This document shows, in pieces, positions 28,438 through 38,033 of a stretch of 56,153 bases of DNA; position 1 is the first letter of the stretch; every line of letters begins with the position of its first letter. The DNA comes from Saliterribacillus persicus (GTDB lineage: Bacteria > Bacillota > Bacilli > Bacillales > Amphibacillaceae): positions 1-56,153 of the forward strand of contig NZ_QPJJ01000020.1 of assembly GCF_003337485.1 (NCBI RefSeq). Reading direction: 5' to 3'. The notes beneath the pieces were generated by a model that worked only from the letters and a program-made list of their open reading frames with translations, was not told the origin of the DNA and searched no databases. The position numbers and the translations under genes are program-made.

Positions 28438-28467
28438 TAGTATGTTTAATCTTCCATTAAACTATTC
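28438..28467 (-). promoter_or_regulatory. Sigma-G promoter of spoVT
   Basis: Minus strand GAATA (28467-28463), 18-bp spacer, CATACTA (28444-28438): an exact fit to the sigma-G pattern G-A/C-ATR N18 CATNNTA. spoVT is a known sigma-G gene in B. subtilis. Confidence 0.75.
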
Positions 28468-28487
28468 ATACTTACATATATTTCTCA

Positions 28488-31400
28488 TTAAGCAGTTGGA
28501 ACTTTTCTCATATCGGCCAATGCGTGAATAAAACGTTCAACCAGATTGTATCTATTTGGATCAGATTGATCTTTTAATTGGAAAGTAACCTTCAATTTTC
28601 TATTTTCTGTTCCTAATTGTATAGCACGGCCGTATTCATTCGCAAATTCAAATAGTTTTGCTCCATCTAATTGCTGACTTTGCTCTTCTTCTACAATAAT
28701 TTCTATTTTCCGTTTTAATTCACTTACTGATTCGATACGCTCTTTTTTAGCTACTAATTTAAGTGTAGATACCTGAAATAAATTTTCTACCTCTTGTGGG
28801 TAATCACCAAAACGGTCAATCATTTCATCACGCAAATCATGAATATCCGCTTCGGTTAAAATAGCCTGGAAGCGTTTATACATATCTACTTTTTGCTTTT
28901 CATCCGGAATATACGTATCTGGAATATAGGCATCAATTTTAATATCGAGCTCGACTTCAAATGGTTGTACTTGCTCAATGGTGGTACCTTGTTTTCTAGC
29001 ATCAATGGCATCTTTAAGCATTTGTGAATACATATCAAACCCAACTGAATCTATAAAGCCGTGCTGCTGGGATCCTAACATATTCCCAGCACCTCGTATC
29101 GATAGATCCCGCATGGCAATCTTAAAACCTGAGCCCAATTCCGTGAATTCTTTAATCGCTTGTAATCTTTTCTCTGCTACTTCACTTAAAATCTTATCCC
29201 TTTGATAGGTAAAGTAAGCATACGCTACACGGTTTGAACGCCCAACTCTTCCTCGTAATTGATACAGCTGACTTAATCCCATCCGATCTGCGCTATGAAC
29301 GATTAAAGTATTAACATTCGGTATATCCACACCCGTTTCTATAATGGTTGTACTCACTAAAACATCTGCTTCTCCTTCTAAAAAGGAAAACATGACATTT
29401 TCAAGCTCTGTTTCATTCATCTGACCGTGTGCAACGACTACACGTGCGTCTTCGACTAAAGCGGAAATTTCCTGTGCCATTCGTTCAATGTTATCTACAC
29501 GATTGTATAAAAAGAATACCTGTCCACCTCTGGCCAACTCTCGTTCAATTGATTCTCTGACTAAAGCTGGATTATATTCCATCACATAGGTTTGAATCGG
29601 GAATCGGTTTTCTGGTGGTGTCTCGATGACAGACAAATCTCTAACACCTAGCATTGACATGTGTAAGGTTCTTGGAATTGGCGTCGCTGTTAAAGTTAGC
29701 ACATCAACATTTGTTTTTAATTGCTTAATTTTTTCCTTGTGCTTCACACCAAATCGTTGTTCTTCGTCTACAATTAATAAACCTAAATCTTTATAGATAA
29801 CATCCTTAGATAATAAGCGGTGTGTACCGATTACCATATCAACCAAACCATTTTTTAAGCCCTTAATTGTTTCCTGTTGCTGCTTGCGTGTTCTAAATCT
29901 ACTCAATAAACCAATGTTCACTGCATGATCCTGAAATCTCTCCAGCACAGTTTCATAGTGTTGTTGCGCTAAGATTGTAGTAGGTACTAATATCGCTACT
30001 TGCTTACCTTCTGCGATTGCTTTAAAAGCAGCACGAATGGCTACTTCGGTTTTACCATAACCCACGTCCCCACATAATAAGCGATCCATGGGTCTAAGGC
30101 GCTGCATATCTTGTTTGATTTCTTCAATACATCTTAACTGATCTTCTGTTTCCTGATATGGAAATACAGATTCAAATTCTTGCTGCATGAAGGTATCCTC
30201 AGCGAATGCATGACCTTTTGCAGCTTCTCGTTCTGCGTATAACTTGATTAAATCATCCGCAATATCTTCTACCTTTGATTGGACTTTTCGCTTCACTTTA
30301 TTCCAATCACTGCCACCAAGCTTGTATAATTTGGGCTCTTTTCCTTCTGATCCTACATATTTTTGTACTAAATCTAATTGTTCGATTGGAACAAATAGTT
30401 TGTCATCGCCCGAATATTTTAACAGCATAAAATCCTTATGCAACCCGTTTACTTCAAGCGTTTCAATACCCACGTAACGCCCTATCCCATGATTGGTATG
30501 TACGACATAATCACCAATTTTAAGCTCCTGGTAGCTTTTTATTCTTTCAGCATTTGAAATTTTTTGTTTTCGCTTAGGTCGAATGGTCTTTTGTTTAAAC
30601 AATTCATTCTCTGTAATGATCGCAAGCTTATGAAGAGGAAGCTCAAAACCACTCCCGATATTTTTAATAACAATTGTTGGAACTTGAACGGGTAGCGTTA
30701 CATCCTCTGATGCAATAACCGTATCCATTTGATAATCCTCAAGCACCGCTTGGATTTTCTCTGCTCGTTTTTGATTTGGCGCAATAATAAGGACCGAGAA
30801 ATCCGCTTTACTCCATCGCTGCATTTCATTTTGCAGTAAATTCATTTGCCCATGGAACTGTTGCATTGCTCTACAGGACAAATTAACAATGTTAGCTGGA
30901 TTGGTATTTGGAATATGTCTTAAAAAGACAGACATGTATATACGCGATTTGTCCATTTTCGCCCAAACATCATGCCAATCAAAGGATAGTCTTAGGTTTC
31001 TAACCATCTTATTTTTTTCAAGCCCATCACGAAACCACTCCGCTTCCTCTTGATCAAGGTGAAGTGCCGTTTCTTGGATTCTGCTCATTTCATCCATAAT
31101 GATTAAGCCATCGTCTGGTAAGTAATCTAGTAAACTATGAGGTATTTCATAGAAATAATTAAGATATCGACCAAGTTCTTGAAAGCGCTCGCAATGTTTA
31201 AGGCGCTCGATATCTCCTTCTATAAATTCCGATAATTCTTGTTGATCAGCCTTTTTCGTCTGTTTTTTCAATGATTCCTGAAGTGCCTTTTCTAAGCGTT
31301 GACTTCCTCTTTGCAGATCCTCATCCGTTAGCAATAGTTCTGTAGCAGGCTCAATTTCAACAGCCTGAAGCTTGTTTAACGATCTCTGGCTATCGGCATC

Positions 31401-32021
31401 ATAATAACGAATAGAATCAACTTCATCATCAAATAGTTCAATTCGAATTGGGTTAGCTTCCGTGATAGGATAGATATCTAAAATTCCACCCCGCAAGCTA
31501 AATTCACCTGGACTGCTTGCCATATCTTCTCTTGAATAACCCATCTCAATGAGGACCTTTAAATAAGCTTCAATCGAAATGGTTTCACCAACCTGCGTAG
31601 CTAACTGGTTCTTCTTCCAATATGCTAGTGGGGGGAGAATACGCTTTACCCCTGCAATTGGAGCGATTAAAATACCCTTATCCGAATCGATCCACTTCGT
31701 AATAGCCTCTATACGCTGACTCTTTAACTCAGGACTCGCAACAGCAAGCTCTGAGGCTAGTAGTTCATTCGCAGGGTAAAGATAGACAGAATTATCCTCA
31801 GCAATCTCTGATAAATCATCGTATAGCTGCTGCGCTTGTGTTAATTGATGTGTAATAATGACCATTTTTCGTTTTACCTGCTCATTAACAATAGCAGCTA
31901 ACATGCTTCTAGCAGAGCCTGAGAGGCCAGAGACTAACTGCTCTTTCATCCCCGAATTTATTCCTGAAATAATCGAATAAATATCATCATTATTCGTTAA
32001 AAATTGTTTTGTTCCTTGCAT
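28488..32021 (-). CDS. mfd: Transcription-repair coupling factor
   Basis: Removes RNA polymerase stalled at lesions and recruits UvrAB. The product has UvrB-like damage domains (about 1-350), the RNA-polymerase interaction domain (about 480-560, IGRYVGIETLEV), RecG-like translocase with GDVGYGKTEVA (Walker A, near 645) and DEEQ box, and the C-terminal TRCF domain. ATG 32021 is chosen because GGGGGAG lies seven bases upstream; it gives 1177 residues, the length of the B. subtilis protein. Confidence 0.97.
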   Translation of the reverse strand: MQGTKQFLTNNDDIYSIISGINSGMKEQLVSGLSGSARSMLAAIVNEQVKRKMVIITHQLTQAQQLYDDLSEIAEDNSVYLYPANELLASELAVASPELKSQRIEAITKWIDSDKGILIAPIAGVKRILPPLAYWKKNQLATQVGETISIEAYLKVLIEMGYSREDMASSPGEFSLRGGILDIYPITEANPIRIELFDDEVDSIRYYDADSQRSLNKLQAVEIEPATELLLTDEDLQRGSQRLEKALQESLKKQTKKADQQELSEFIEGDIERLKHCERFQELGRYLNYFYEIPHSLLDYLPDDGLIIMDEMSRIQETALHLDQEEAEWFRDGLEKNKMVRNLRLSFDWHDVWAKMDKSRIYMSVFLRHIPNTNPANIVNLSCRAMQQFHGQMNLLQNEMQRWSKADFSVLIIAPNQKRAEKIQAVLEDYQMDTVIASEDVTLPVQVPTIVIKNIGSGFELPLHKLAIITENELFKQKTIRPKRKQKISNAERIKSYQELKIGDYVVHTNHGIGRYVGIETLEVNGLHKDFMLLKYSGDDKLFVPIEQLDLVQKYVGSEGKEPKLYKLGGSDWNKVKRKVQSKVEDIADDLIKLYAEREAAKGHAFAEDTFMQQEFESVFPYQETEDQLRCIEEIKQDMQRLRPMDRLLCGDVGYGKTEVAIRAAFKAIAEGKQVAILVPTTILAQQHYETVLERFQDHAVNIGLLSRFRTRKQQQETIKGLKNGLVDMVIGTHRLLSKDVIYKDLGLLIVDEEQRFGVKHKEKIKQLKTNVDVLTLTATPIPRTLHMSMLGVRDLSVIETPPENRFPIQTYVMEYNPALVRESIERELARGGQVFFLYNRVDNIERMAQEISALVEDARVVVAHGQMNETELENVMFSFLEGEADVLVSTTIIETGVDIPNVNTLIVHSADRMGLSQLYQLRGRVGRSNRVAYAYFTYQRDKILSEVAEKRLQAIKEFTELGSGFKIAMRDLSIRGAGNMLGSQQHGFIDSVGFDMYSQMLKDAIDARKQGTTIEQVQPFEVELDIKIDAYIPDTYIPDEKQKVDMYKRFQAILTEADIHDLRDEMIDRFGDYPQEVENLFQVSTLKLVAKKERIESVSELKRKIEIIVEEEQSQQLDGAKLFEFANEYGRAIQLGTENRKLKVTFQLKDQSDPNRYNLVERFIHALADMRKVPTA

Positions 32022-32121
32022 AAACATGCTCCCCCTACATGGATCTATTTCACCCATCATTCCACTTTCATATTCCGTTTATAAAGCTACTATCGTGTTG
32101 CGTTATTTTACTATACTATTG

Positions 32122-32153
32122 CAAAAATGCTTTGGCAATTTCACCAAAGCTTT
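32122..32153 (-). terminator. fin terminator
   Basis: Stem GCTTTGG / CCAAAGC (32129-32150) followed by ATTTTT on the minus strand, just after the fin stop. Confidence 0.75.
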
Positions 32154-32164
32154 TTAACGTTATA

Positions 32165-32395
32165 TTACTGAATAAAAAAATCCAGTTCATGATAATGTGG
32201 ATTTTGATCTAATATTAACTGGCAGCTTTCACAAATCGTTTTTACTGTAAGACTTTGATCAGGTGTATAGGTTAGAAATTTCATTCTTTCTTCTTCTGAT
32301 AACACATTCCAACCTATTTTGGAAAGGTCAAGATTTTCATGCGCTATTCGCCCTACTTCTGTGTGACAATGATTACACGTATAAATGATTGTCAT
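32165..32395 (-). CDS. fin: Anti-sigma-F factor Fin (YabK)
   Basis: Small zinc-ribbon-like protein that inhibits sigma-F and helps the switch to sigma-G in the forespore. The 76 residues contain CNHC near the start and TICESC in the second half, ending LDQNPHYHELDFFIQ, the family's conserved tail. The ATG at 32395 has AAGGAGG five bases ahead; an in-frame longer version lacks a ribosome site. It lies between pth and mfd as in B. subtilis. Confidence 0.9.
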   Translation of the reverse strand: MTIIYTCNHCHTEVGRIAHENLDLSKIGWNVLSEEERMKFLTYTPDQSLTVKTICESCQLILDQNPHYHELDFFIQ

Positions 32396-32423
32396 AATAT
32401 CCTCCTTAAGCAAAATCTTCTAT

Positions 32424-32452
32424 TATTTTGCCCAAGTGGTATTCATTTATAC
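32424..32452 (-). promoter_or_regulatory. Sigma-F promoter of fin
   Basis: Minus strand GTATA (32452-32448), then GGGCAAAATA (32433-32424) after 14 bases; it matches the sigma-F -10 pattern GGNRANAMTW at all but one place. fin is sigma-F dependent in B. subtilis. Confidence 0.5.
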
Positions 32453-32466
32453 CTGCTTCCTTCATT

Positions 32467-33033
32467 CTATGAGGTTTGATTATAATCATTCATTACTTTT
32501 TGAAAAGGTTCCTGAAACCACGCTTCTGCTGCATCTGCTGCATATTGAATACTTTTATCTAAATCTGGCTTTTCTTCTTTTGAAAATTTACCTAGCACAT
32601 AATCAACAACTGACATTGGTGTGGTTGGTCTTCCAATTCCAAATCGAATACGATTAAAATTCTTTGTCCCTAAATGATCAATAATAGAACGAATTCCATT
32701 ATGGCCACCATGGCCGCCTTTTTGTCTCATTCTTATTTTACCAAGTGGTAAATCTAGATCATCATAGATCACTGCTACATCCTCTGGTTCAAGCTGATAA
32801 AAATCCATCAACGGGCCTAAGGATTCGCCCGACAAATTCATATATGTCTGTGGTTCAAGTAAAATAATCGTTTCCCCGTTCACATTCTCCTGTACGAAGT
32901 GACCGTTAAACTTTTTCTTCGAGAGCTCCCAACCATTTCTTTTTAAAAGCTCTTCTATTACCATAAAACCAACATTATGTCTCGTTTCTTTATATTTTCT
33001 ACCCGGATTACCTAATCCTACAATACATTTCAT
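32467..33033 (-). CDS. pth: Peptidyl-tRNA hydrolase
   Basis: Releases tRNA from peptidyl-tRNA dropped by ribosomes (spoVC in B. subtilis). The 188-residue protein has VGLGNPGRKYKETRHNVGFM at the N terminus with the catalytic histidine in RHNVG (H20), YDDLDLPLG near 92-100 and GGHGGHNGIRSI near 106-117. It follows ctc as in B. subtilis. Confidence 0.97.
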   Translation of the reverse strand: MKCIVGLGNPGRKYKETRHNVGFMVIEELLKRNGWELSKKKFNGHFVQENVNGETIILLEPQTYMNLSGESLGPLMDFYQLEPEDVAVIYDDLDLPLGKIRMRQKGGHGGHNGIRSIIDHLGTKNFNRIRFGIGRPTTPMSVVDYVLGKFSKEEKPDLDKSIQYAADAAEAWFQEPFQKVMNDYNQTS

Positions 33034-33306
33034 GATTATTCGATCCTTTACATTAAACTTCCTTCATTCTTGGAACTCTTCCATTTTTGAATGAATGGAT
33101 TTAGTCTATATTAGTTTACCATATTATTCTCTTCGATATTAATTATCGTATAAGAAAAAGCGGGACAGCCTACCCAGTCCTTTTAGTAGACGAAGATTAG
33201 TAGTTGAATCATATGAACAAAAAAGGTGTAACGATAACATTTTGAAATACATGAGACGCTTAACAACCGCTATGGCTTCTGCACTAAATGAATGCATTCT
33301 CAACGT
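33034..33306. other. ctc-pth intergenic region, no gene identified
   Basis: About 270 bases between the pth start and the ctc terminator. A 62-codon minus-strand frame (33139-33327) exists, but it has no ribosome site, runs into the ctc terminator and resembles nothing I know. No hairpin or promoter stands out. Confidence 0.4.
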
Positions 33307-33342
33307 AGAAAAAAGGCGCAACGACAAAATCCGTTGCGCCTA
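33307..33342 (-). terminator. ctc terminator
   Basis: Stem GGCGCAACG / CGTTGCGCC followed by TTTTTT on the minus strand, 16 bases after the ctc stop. Confidence 0.9.
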
Positions 33343-33357
33343 TCTTTTTCTTTTTTA

Positions 33358-34002
33358 CTATTTTTCTTCTTCTTCCGTTTCGTCCTCTTGTTTTTCACCA
33401 ACTAATTCAGGTTCAGAAGCTTCTTCCTCTTCTGCGTCTGTTTCTTCTGGCTCTTCATCTGGAACTAGGATAGAAACGATTGTAGTATTTTCATCTTCTA
33501 GAATCTCATAATTTTTTCCTTCTTTTAAATCTCCAACTAAAATGCTATCGCCGACTTCTAAAGCAGCAACATCGATCGTAATTTGCTCTGGAATGTCATT
33601 CGGCTTAGCGCGAACTGCAATTTCATATAATGGTTGTTGCAAGACACCGCCGTCTTTTGCACCTTGTGCTTCTCCGTCCAAGACAATTGGTACTTGTACA
33701 TCCATTTCTTCAGACATATTAACTACATAAAAGTCAGCGTGTAGTAATTGTCCTTTAAGTGGATCTACCTGATAATCATGTAGCATAACGTCTACAGATT
33801 TACCATCAACCTGAAGTGAAATAATTGCGTTTTTACCTTCATCTCTCACTGTTTTTAATAATTCAATGCTGTTAACAGCTACTGTTTTCGGTTCTACATT
33901 ATATCCGTATACGATAGCGGGAACTTCCCCTGCTAACCGTAATTCTTTTGTTACTGAGCTTCTTAAATCATCTCTATTGTCTGTTTTTAGCTTTACTGCC
34001 AT
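33358..34002 (-). CDS. ctc: General stress protein Ctc, ribosomal protein L25 family
   Basis: 5S-rRNA-binding protein of the L25/TL5 family. The 214 residues comprise an N-terminal L25 domain (1-90: LKTDNRDDLRSSVTKELRLA, VPAIVYGYN), a C-terminal TL5 beta domain (95-180), and a very acidic tail (about 180-214, rich in E). In B. subtilis ctc is the classic sigma-B gene and the protein joins the ribosome under stress; a possible sigma-B promoter is seen upstream. It sits between prs and pth. Confidence 0.94.
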   Translation of the reverse strand: MAVKLKTDNRDDLRSSVTKELRLAGEVPAIVYGYNVEPKTVAVNSIELLKTVRDEGKNAIISLQVDGKSVDVMLHDYQVDPLKGQLLHADFYVVNMSEEMDVQVPIVLDGEAQGAKDGGVLQQPLYEIAVRAKPNDIPEQITIDVAALEVGDSILVGDLKEGKNYEILEDENTTIVSILVPDEEPEETDAEEEEASEPELVGEKQEDETEEEEK

Positions 34003-34045
34003 ACTAAATCACCCTCCGTCAGAATTTAACAACTATATTGTTAGT

Positions 34046-34071
34046 TTTCCCTTTCTATCTTACCTCTAAAC
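34046..34071 (-). promoter_or_regulatory. Possible sigma-B promoter of ctc
   Basis: Minus strand GTTTAG (34071-34066), 14-bp spacer, GGGAAA (34051-34046), compared with GTTTAA-N13-15-GGGTAT. It lies within the 75 bases between prs and ctc. The -10 has two mismatches. Confidence 0.4.
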
Positions 34072-34077
34072 TTCATT

Positions 34078-35028
34078 TTAATCAAAGAGTATACTTACCG
34101 ACTGTTGTTCATGTACGCGAATAATAGCTTCACTTATTAACGGGGCAACGGATAATTGCGTTACTTTTGCTGTGATTTTCTCTTCTGCTAATGGGATACT
34201 ATTGGTAACGACAAGCTCTTTTATCTTAGAAGCTTCAATGCGTTCCATTGCTGGACCTGATAAAACTGGATGTGTACAGCATGCGTAAACCTCTGTAGCA
34301 CCATTATCGATCAAGGCATTAGCTCCAAGTGTGATGGTGCCTGCAGTATCAATAATATCATCAATCAAAATAGCTGTTTTACCTTGAATGTTGCCGACAA
34401 TATTCATTACTTCCGCAACATTTGGTTTTGGTCGTCTTTTATCAATAATTGCAATTGGAGCCTTTAATCGATCAGCTAACTGTCTTGCTCTTGTCACACC
34501 ACCATGATCTGGTGATACGACTACAATGTCGTCTAACCCTTTTTTGCTCCAATAGCTTGATAAAATAGGTACACCTACTAATTGGTCCACAGGAATATCA
34601 AAGAATCCTTGAATTTGCGGTGCATGTAAATCCAATGAAATGGCTCGTGAAGCACCTGCTGTTTGTAGCAAATCAGCGACTAGCTTAGCTGTAATTGGCT
34701 CGCGCGCACGAGCTTTTCTATCCTGTCTGGCATAACCATAATATGGCATAACAACATTGATTGACCTTGCAGATGCACGTTTTAGAGCATCAATCATAAT
34801 TAATAGTTCCATGATATGTTGATTGACTGGAGCGCAGGTTGATTGCACCACATATACGTCACAACCTCGAATACTTTCTTCAATGTTTATTTGGATTTCT
34901 CCGTCGCTAAAGCTCGTTACAGAGCATTTGCCTAATTCCACCCCAATATTTGCAGCAATTTCCTCTGCAAGCCTCGGATTCGAGTTCAATGTAAATACTT
35001 TTAATGATGAATCCTTATATTCGGTCAT
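34078..35028 (-). CDS. prs: Ribose-phosphate pyrophosphokinase
   Basis: Makes PRPP from ribose 5-phosphate and ATP, the entry to purine, pyrimidine, histidine and tryptophan synthesis. The 316-residue protein has the signature [17 protein letters not shown] near 132-148 and the PRPP loop [12 protein letters not shown] near 219-230. GGAGGG lies eight bases before the ATG. It follows glmU closely (29 bases) in the conserved glmU-prs-ctc order. Confidence 0.97.
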   Translation of the reverse strand: MTEYKDSSLKVFTLNSNPRLAEEIAANIGVELGKCSVTSFSDGEIQINIEESIRGCDVYVVQSTCAPVNQHIMELLIMIDALKRASARSINVVMPYYGYARQDRKARAREPITAKLVADLLQTAGASRAISLDLHAPQIQGFFDIPVDQLVGVPILSSYWSKKGLDDIVVVSPDHGGVTRARQLADRLKAPIAIIDKRRPKPNVAEVMNIVGNIQGKTAILIDDIIDTAGTITLGANALIDNGATEVYACCTHPVLSGPAMERIEASKIKELVVTNSIPLAEEKITAKVTQLSVAPLISEAIIRVHEQQSVSILFD

Positions 35029-35057
35029 CCATTATACCCTCCATCACATGATCATTC

Positions 35058-36422
35058 TTATTTGAATTTCTTTGCATATTCTTCTTTATTTACTTGACGC
35101 GCACGTCCAATAGATAACGCTTCTTCAGGTACATCTCTATTTATGGTCGAACCAGCTGCGACATATGCGCCTTTTTTAACCGTTACAGGTGCGACTAAGT
35201 TCGAATTACAGCCGATAAAAACATCATCTTCTATCGTAGTTAAAAATTTATTTTTACCATCATAGTTTACTGTAATCGTTCCACAACCAATATTAACGCC
35301 TCTACCAACTTCGGCATCACCAATATAACTTAAATGTGGAACTTTACTTGTATCAGCAATTTTAGATTTTTTAATTTCTACAAAGTTACCAATTTTTACG
35401 TCACTGCCAATTTCTGCTTCTGGTCTGATATGTGCGAATGGACCAATTTGTACTCTGTCTCCAATATAACTTGTTGTTGCCATACTGTGACGAATAGTAG
35501 TCGCTTCACCTACATGACAATCGATAATTTCTGTATTCGGGCCAATTGTGGCATCTGTTTTTATGTGTGTTTTTCCTCTCAACACACAACCTGGATAAAC
35601 GATAACATCAGATTCAATTTCCACATCCGCTTCAATATACGTTTGTTCAGGATCAACAATTGATACACCATTTCGCATGTGCTTTTCATTCACGCGTTTT
35701 TTCATAATCATTTCCGCTTGCGATAGCGCTACACGATCATTCACACCAATAGTTTCCTTGTCATCGATGGTTTGATAGGCACTAACTTTTTCTGAGGCCT
35801 TCTTAGCAATTTCAATCACATCCGGCAAATAATATTCACCTTGTGAATTGTTGTTTGATACTTTTGATAAAGCGTCAAATAAGAACTGATTATCAAAGCA
35901 ATACGTCCCTGTATTTACTTCTTGAAGCTGTTGTTCTTCAGCTGATGCATCTTTTTGTTCAACAATCTTTTCTACTTGATTTTGATTATTTCTCACAACT
36001 CTTCCATACCCAGTTGGATCCGATAATTTCGTTGTTAGAACAGATACTTTAGCATTCTCTTTTTCATGAAATTCAATCAGATTTTTTAACGTTACATCCG
36101 TTAAAAGAGGTGTATCCCCGCAAACTACAATTGTCGTTCCCTCTTTGTCTTTTAAAAATTTTTCTGCTTGTAAAACGGCATGTCCTGTTCCAAGCTGCTC
36201 TTCTTGAATGGAAAAGTTAGACGCATCACCTAGTTGGTCTTGCACCTTCTCTGCTCCGAAACCGACAATGGTTGTAATGCTAGAAAGCTCTAGCTTCTGT
36301 AATTGATCTACTACATGCTGTACCATAGGTTTTCCTAGAACTGGATGTAGTACTTTATATAGCTTTGATTTCATTCTCGTCCCTTTTCCTGCGGCTAATA
36401 CTACCGCGTAACGATTGCTCAT
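35058..36422 (-). CDS. glmU: Bifunctional UDP-GlcNAc pyrophosphorylase / GlcN-1-P acetyltransferase
   Basis: Makes UDP-N-acetylglucosamine for peptidoglycan and teichoic acids. The N-terminal uridylyltransferase half starts [14 protein letters not shown]; the C-terminal half is a left-handed beta helix of hexapeptide repeats (about 255-440, e.g. [20 protein letters not shown]) with the acetyltransferase site. The ATG at 36422 is selected because GGAGGG lies six bases upstream, giving 454 residues; the longer frame to 36446 has no such site. Confidence 0.96.
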   Translation of the reverse strand: MSNRYAVVLAAGKGTRMKSKLYKVLHPVLGKPMVQHVVDQLQKLELSSITTIVGFGAEKVQDQLGDASNFSIQEEQLGTGHAVLQAEKFLKDKEGTTIVVCGDTPLLTDVTLKNLIEFHEKENAKVSVLTTKLSDPTGYGRVVRNNQNQVEKIVEQKDASAEEQQLQEVNTGTYCFDNQFLFDALSKVSNNNSQGEYYLPDVIEIAKKASEKVSAYQTIDDKETIGVNDRVALSQAEMIMKKRVNEKHMRNGVSIVDPEQTYIEADVEIESDVIVYPGCVLRGKTHIKTDATIGPNTEIIDCHVGEATTIRHSMATTSYIGDRVQIGPFAHIRPEAEIGSDVKIGNFVEIKKSKIADTSKVPHLSYIGDAEVGRGVNIGCGTITVNYDGKNKFLTTIEDDVFIGCNSNLVAPVTVKKGAYVAAGSTINRDVPEEALSIGRARQVNKEEYAKKFK

Positions 36423-36534
36423 CGGGTTCCCTCCGTCCTCACTCAAAAGTTTATCTTCGCTGCTTCTGTTTCTTATAAATATGATTTATTATGTATAATT
36501 GATTGGAGATTAACACAATAATCCCCCAATTATG

Positions 36535-36563
36535 AATATATACGAATAAAGTGTTGATTTCAA
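36535..36563 (-). promoter_or_regulatory. Probable glmU-prs promoter
   Basis: Minus strand TTGAAA (36563-36558), 17-bp spacer, TATATT (36540-36535). The -35 lies within an inverted repeat GTTG-AAAT-CAAC, a possible operator. Confidence 0.5.
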
Positions 36564-36671
36564 CAACCAACCCTTACAATATTAACAGAATTCTAGCAAT
36601 ATTTCTTTTTTTCATAAGCATCTGCAGAAAACCTTCACAAATGAAGTTCCATTTTCTTAAATTAGCATAAG

Positions 36672-36704
36672 AAAAAAGCCCAATCCTTAACAGATTAGGC
36701 TTTT
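36672..36704 (-). terminator. spoVG terminator
   Basis: Stem AAAAGCCTAATC / GATTGGGCTTTT (one G-U pair) and T tract on the minus strand, 15 bases after the spoVG stop. Confidence 0.85.
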
Positions 36705-36719
36705 AACCAAAAGATATTA

Positions 36720-37010
36720 TTAAGACGCACCTGCTTCTTCGAATTGAACCTCAGCTTCTCCGGCACGACGATATGCTTCTAATACAGCATCTTGAATTTT
36801 GGTGCGTGTTCCTGAATTAATCGGATGCGCGATATCGCGAAATTCCCCATCTGGAGTTCGTTTTGAAGGCATAGCAACGAATAAACCATTATTACCATCA
36901 ATCACACGAATATCATGCACCACGAATTCTTCATCTAATGTAATTGAAGCAATCGCTCGCATTCTTCCATCGGTATTAACGCGGCGTAGTCTTACGTCTG
37001 TAACTTCCAC
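36720..37010 (-). CDS. spoVG: SpoVG, RNA/DNA-binding regulator
   Basis: Site-specific nucleic-acid-binding regulator of septation, sporulation and surface functions. The 96 residues match the family throughout ([49 protein letters not shown]). In B. subtilis it is the model sigma-H/AbrB-controlled gene; a clear sigma-H promoter lies upstream. It follows purR directly: yabJ (RidA), normally between them, is missing. Confidence 0.97.
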   Translation of the reverse strand: MEVTDVRLRRVNTDGRMRAIASITLDEEFVVHDIRVIDGNNGLFVAMPSKRTPDGEFRDIAHPINSGTRTKIQDAVLEAYRRAGEAEVQFEEAGAS

Positions 37011-37050
37011 TGTGTTTCACCACCTTTTCACCTATAAGAACTTACTAACT

Positions 37051-37079
37051 TAATTCTACATTTTTGTTCAAATTCCTTC
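37051..37079 (-). promoter_or_regulatory. Sigma-H promoter of spoVG
   Basis: Minus strand GAAGGAATT (37079-37071), 11 bases, GTAGAATTA (37059-37051), fitting the sigma-H pattern RNAGGAWWW and RNNGAATWW and the spacing of the B. subtilis spoVG promoter as I recall it. An AT-rich stretch upstream (37081-37140) would suit AbrB binding. Confidence 0.7.
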
Positions 37080-37161
37080 TTATTTTCAAAAAAAGTTAAA
37101 CTTTTTGAGCAAAAAACTTGAATTATTTAACATATCCTTAGGAATAGGCAGTTCTATCTCC

Positions 37162-37977
37162 TTATTCGTGAAAATAATTTCCCTTTATAACTTCAATTTG
37201 TTGATTATTCGCATCAACATTTTTAATTTGAATAAGCGAGGTATAATCCTCGACCACTCGATCTTCTTCCTCATCTTCAGCTTCAGCTAAGACACCAATC
37301 GCTGCAACATTAGCATTGAATTCTTTTAATAGGTTTTTAATGCCGTTGATGGTACCACCGGCTTTCATGAAATCATCGATGATACAGACGTTTTCTCCTT
37401 CTTGTAAACTTCTTTTAGAAAGAACCATGGTTTGTATTTTTCTTGATGATCCTGAAACATAATTGATACTTACAGTAGAACCTTCCGTCACTTTAGGATC
37501 CCGTCTCACAATAATTACAGGTACATCTAAAAAAGATGCCACAGCATAAGCAAGTGGGATACCTTTTGTTGCAACTGTTACAACAGAGTCAATTTTCACA
37601 TCTGAAAATCTAGCAGCAAATAATCGCCCAATATTTCTTACCGTGTGCGGGTTTCCTAAGACATCGCTCATAAATAAATAGCCACCAGGTAATATACGAC
37701 TAGGATCTTCTAGTTGGTTACATAATTCATCTATAAATTTTTCACTATACGTGGCAGACACTTTTGGAATATATTTTACTCCTCCAGCAGCACCTGAAAC
37801 AGATGCGAGATAGCCTACGCCTTCTTCTTCAAAAATCCGATGCACAATAGCCAAGTCTTCACTAATTGAAGACTTTGCCGCCCCGTATTTTTCAGAAAAA
37901 AATGGTAGCGAAACTAATTCCATCGGATGCTCGATTAAATAATTGGTCATCGCAACTAAACGATCGCTTCTTTTCAT
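37162..37977 (-). CDS. purR: Purine operon repressor PurR
   Basis: PRPP-sensing repressor of purine synthesis and transport genes. The 271 residues have an N-terminal winged-helix domain (about 1-73) and a phosphoribosyltransferase-like domain with the PRPP loop VCIIDDFMKAGGT near 200-212. The second of two adjacent ATGs fits better with the GGGGTG site. In B. subtilis purR is followed by yabJ; here spoVG comes next. A PurBox-like pair precedes the gene. Confidence 0.96.
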   Translation of the reverse strand: MKRSDRLVAMTNYLIEHPMELVSLPFFSEKYGAAKSSISEDLAIVHRIFEEEGVGYLASVSGAAGGVKYIPKVSATYSEKFIDELCNQLEDPSRILPGGYLFMSDVLGNPHTVRNIGRLFAARFSDVKIDSVVTVATKGIPLAYAVASFLDVPVIIVRRDPKVTEGSTVSINYVSGSSRKIQTMVLSKRSLQEGENVCIIDDFMKAGGTINGIKNLLKEFNANVAAIGVLAEAEDEEEDRVVEDYTSLIQIKNVDANNQQIEVIKGNYFHE

Positions 37978-37989
37978 CATTACACCCCA

Positions 37990-38033
37990 AAACCCGAATA
38001 TTTTACGGTAAATATATCATTTTATACGGTTTT
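37990..38033. promoter_or_regulatory. Possible PurBox pair (PurR autoregulation)
   Basis: AAACCCGAATATT on the plus strand (37990-38002; 11/13 to AWWWCCGAACWWT) and AAAACCGTATAAA on the minus strand (38033-38021; weaker) face each other 18 bases apart, just upstream of purR and overlapping the ispE stop. Inverted PurBoxes 16-17 apart are the known PurR control site. Confidence 0.35.

Noticed and set aside
33139-33327. 62-codon minus-strand frame between ctc and pth
   Set aside because: No ribosome site and it runs through the ctc terminator hairpin; nothing recognisable in the product.
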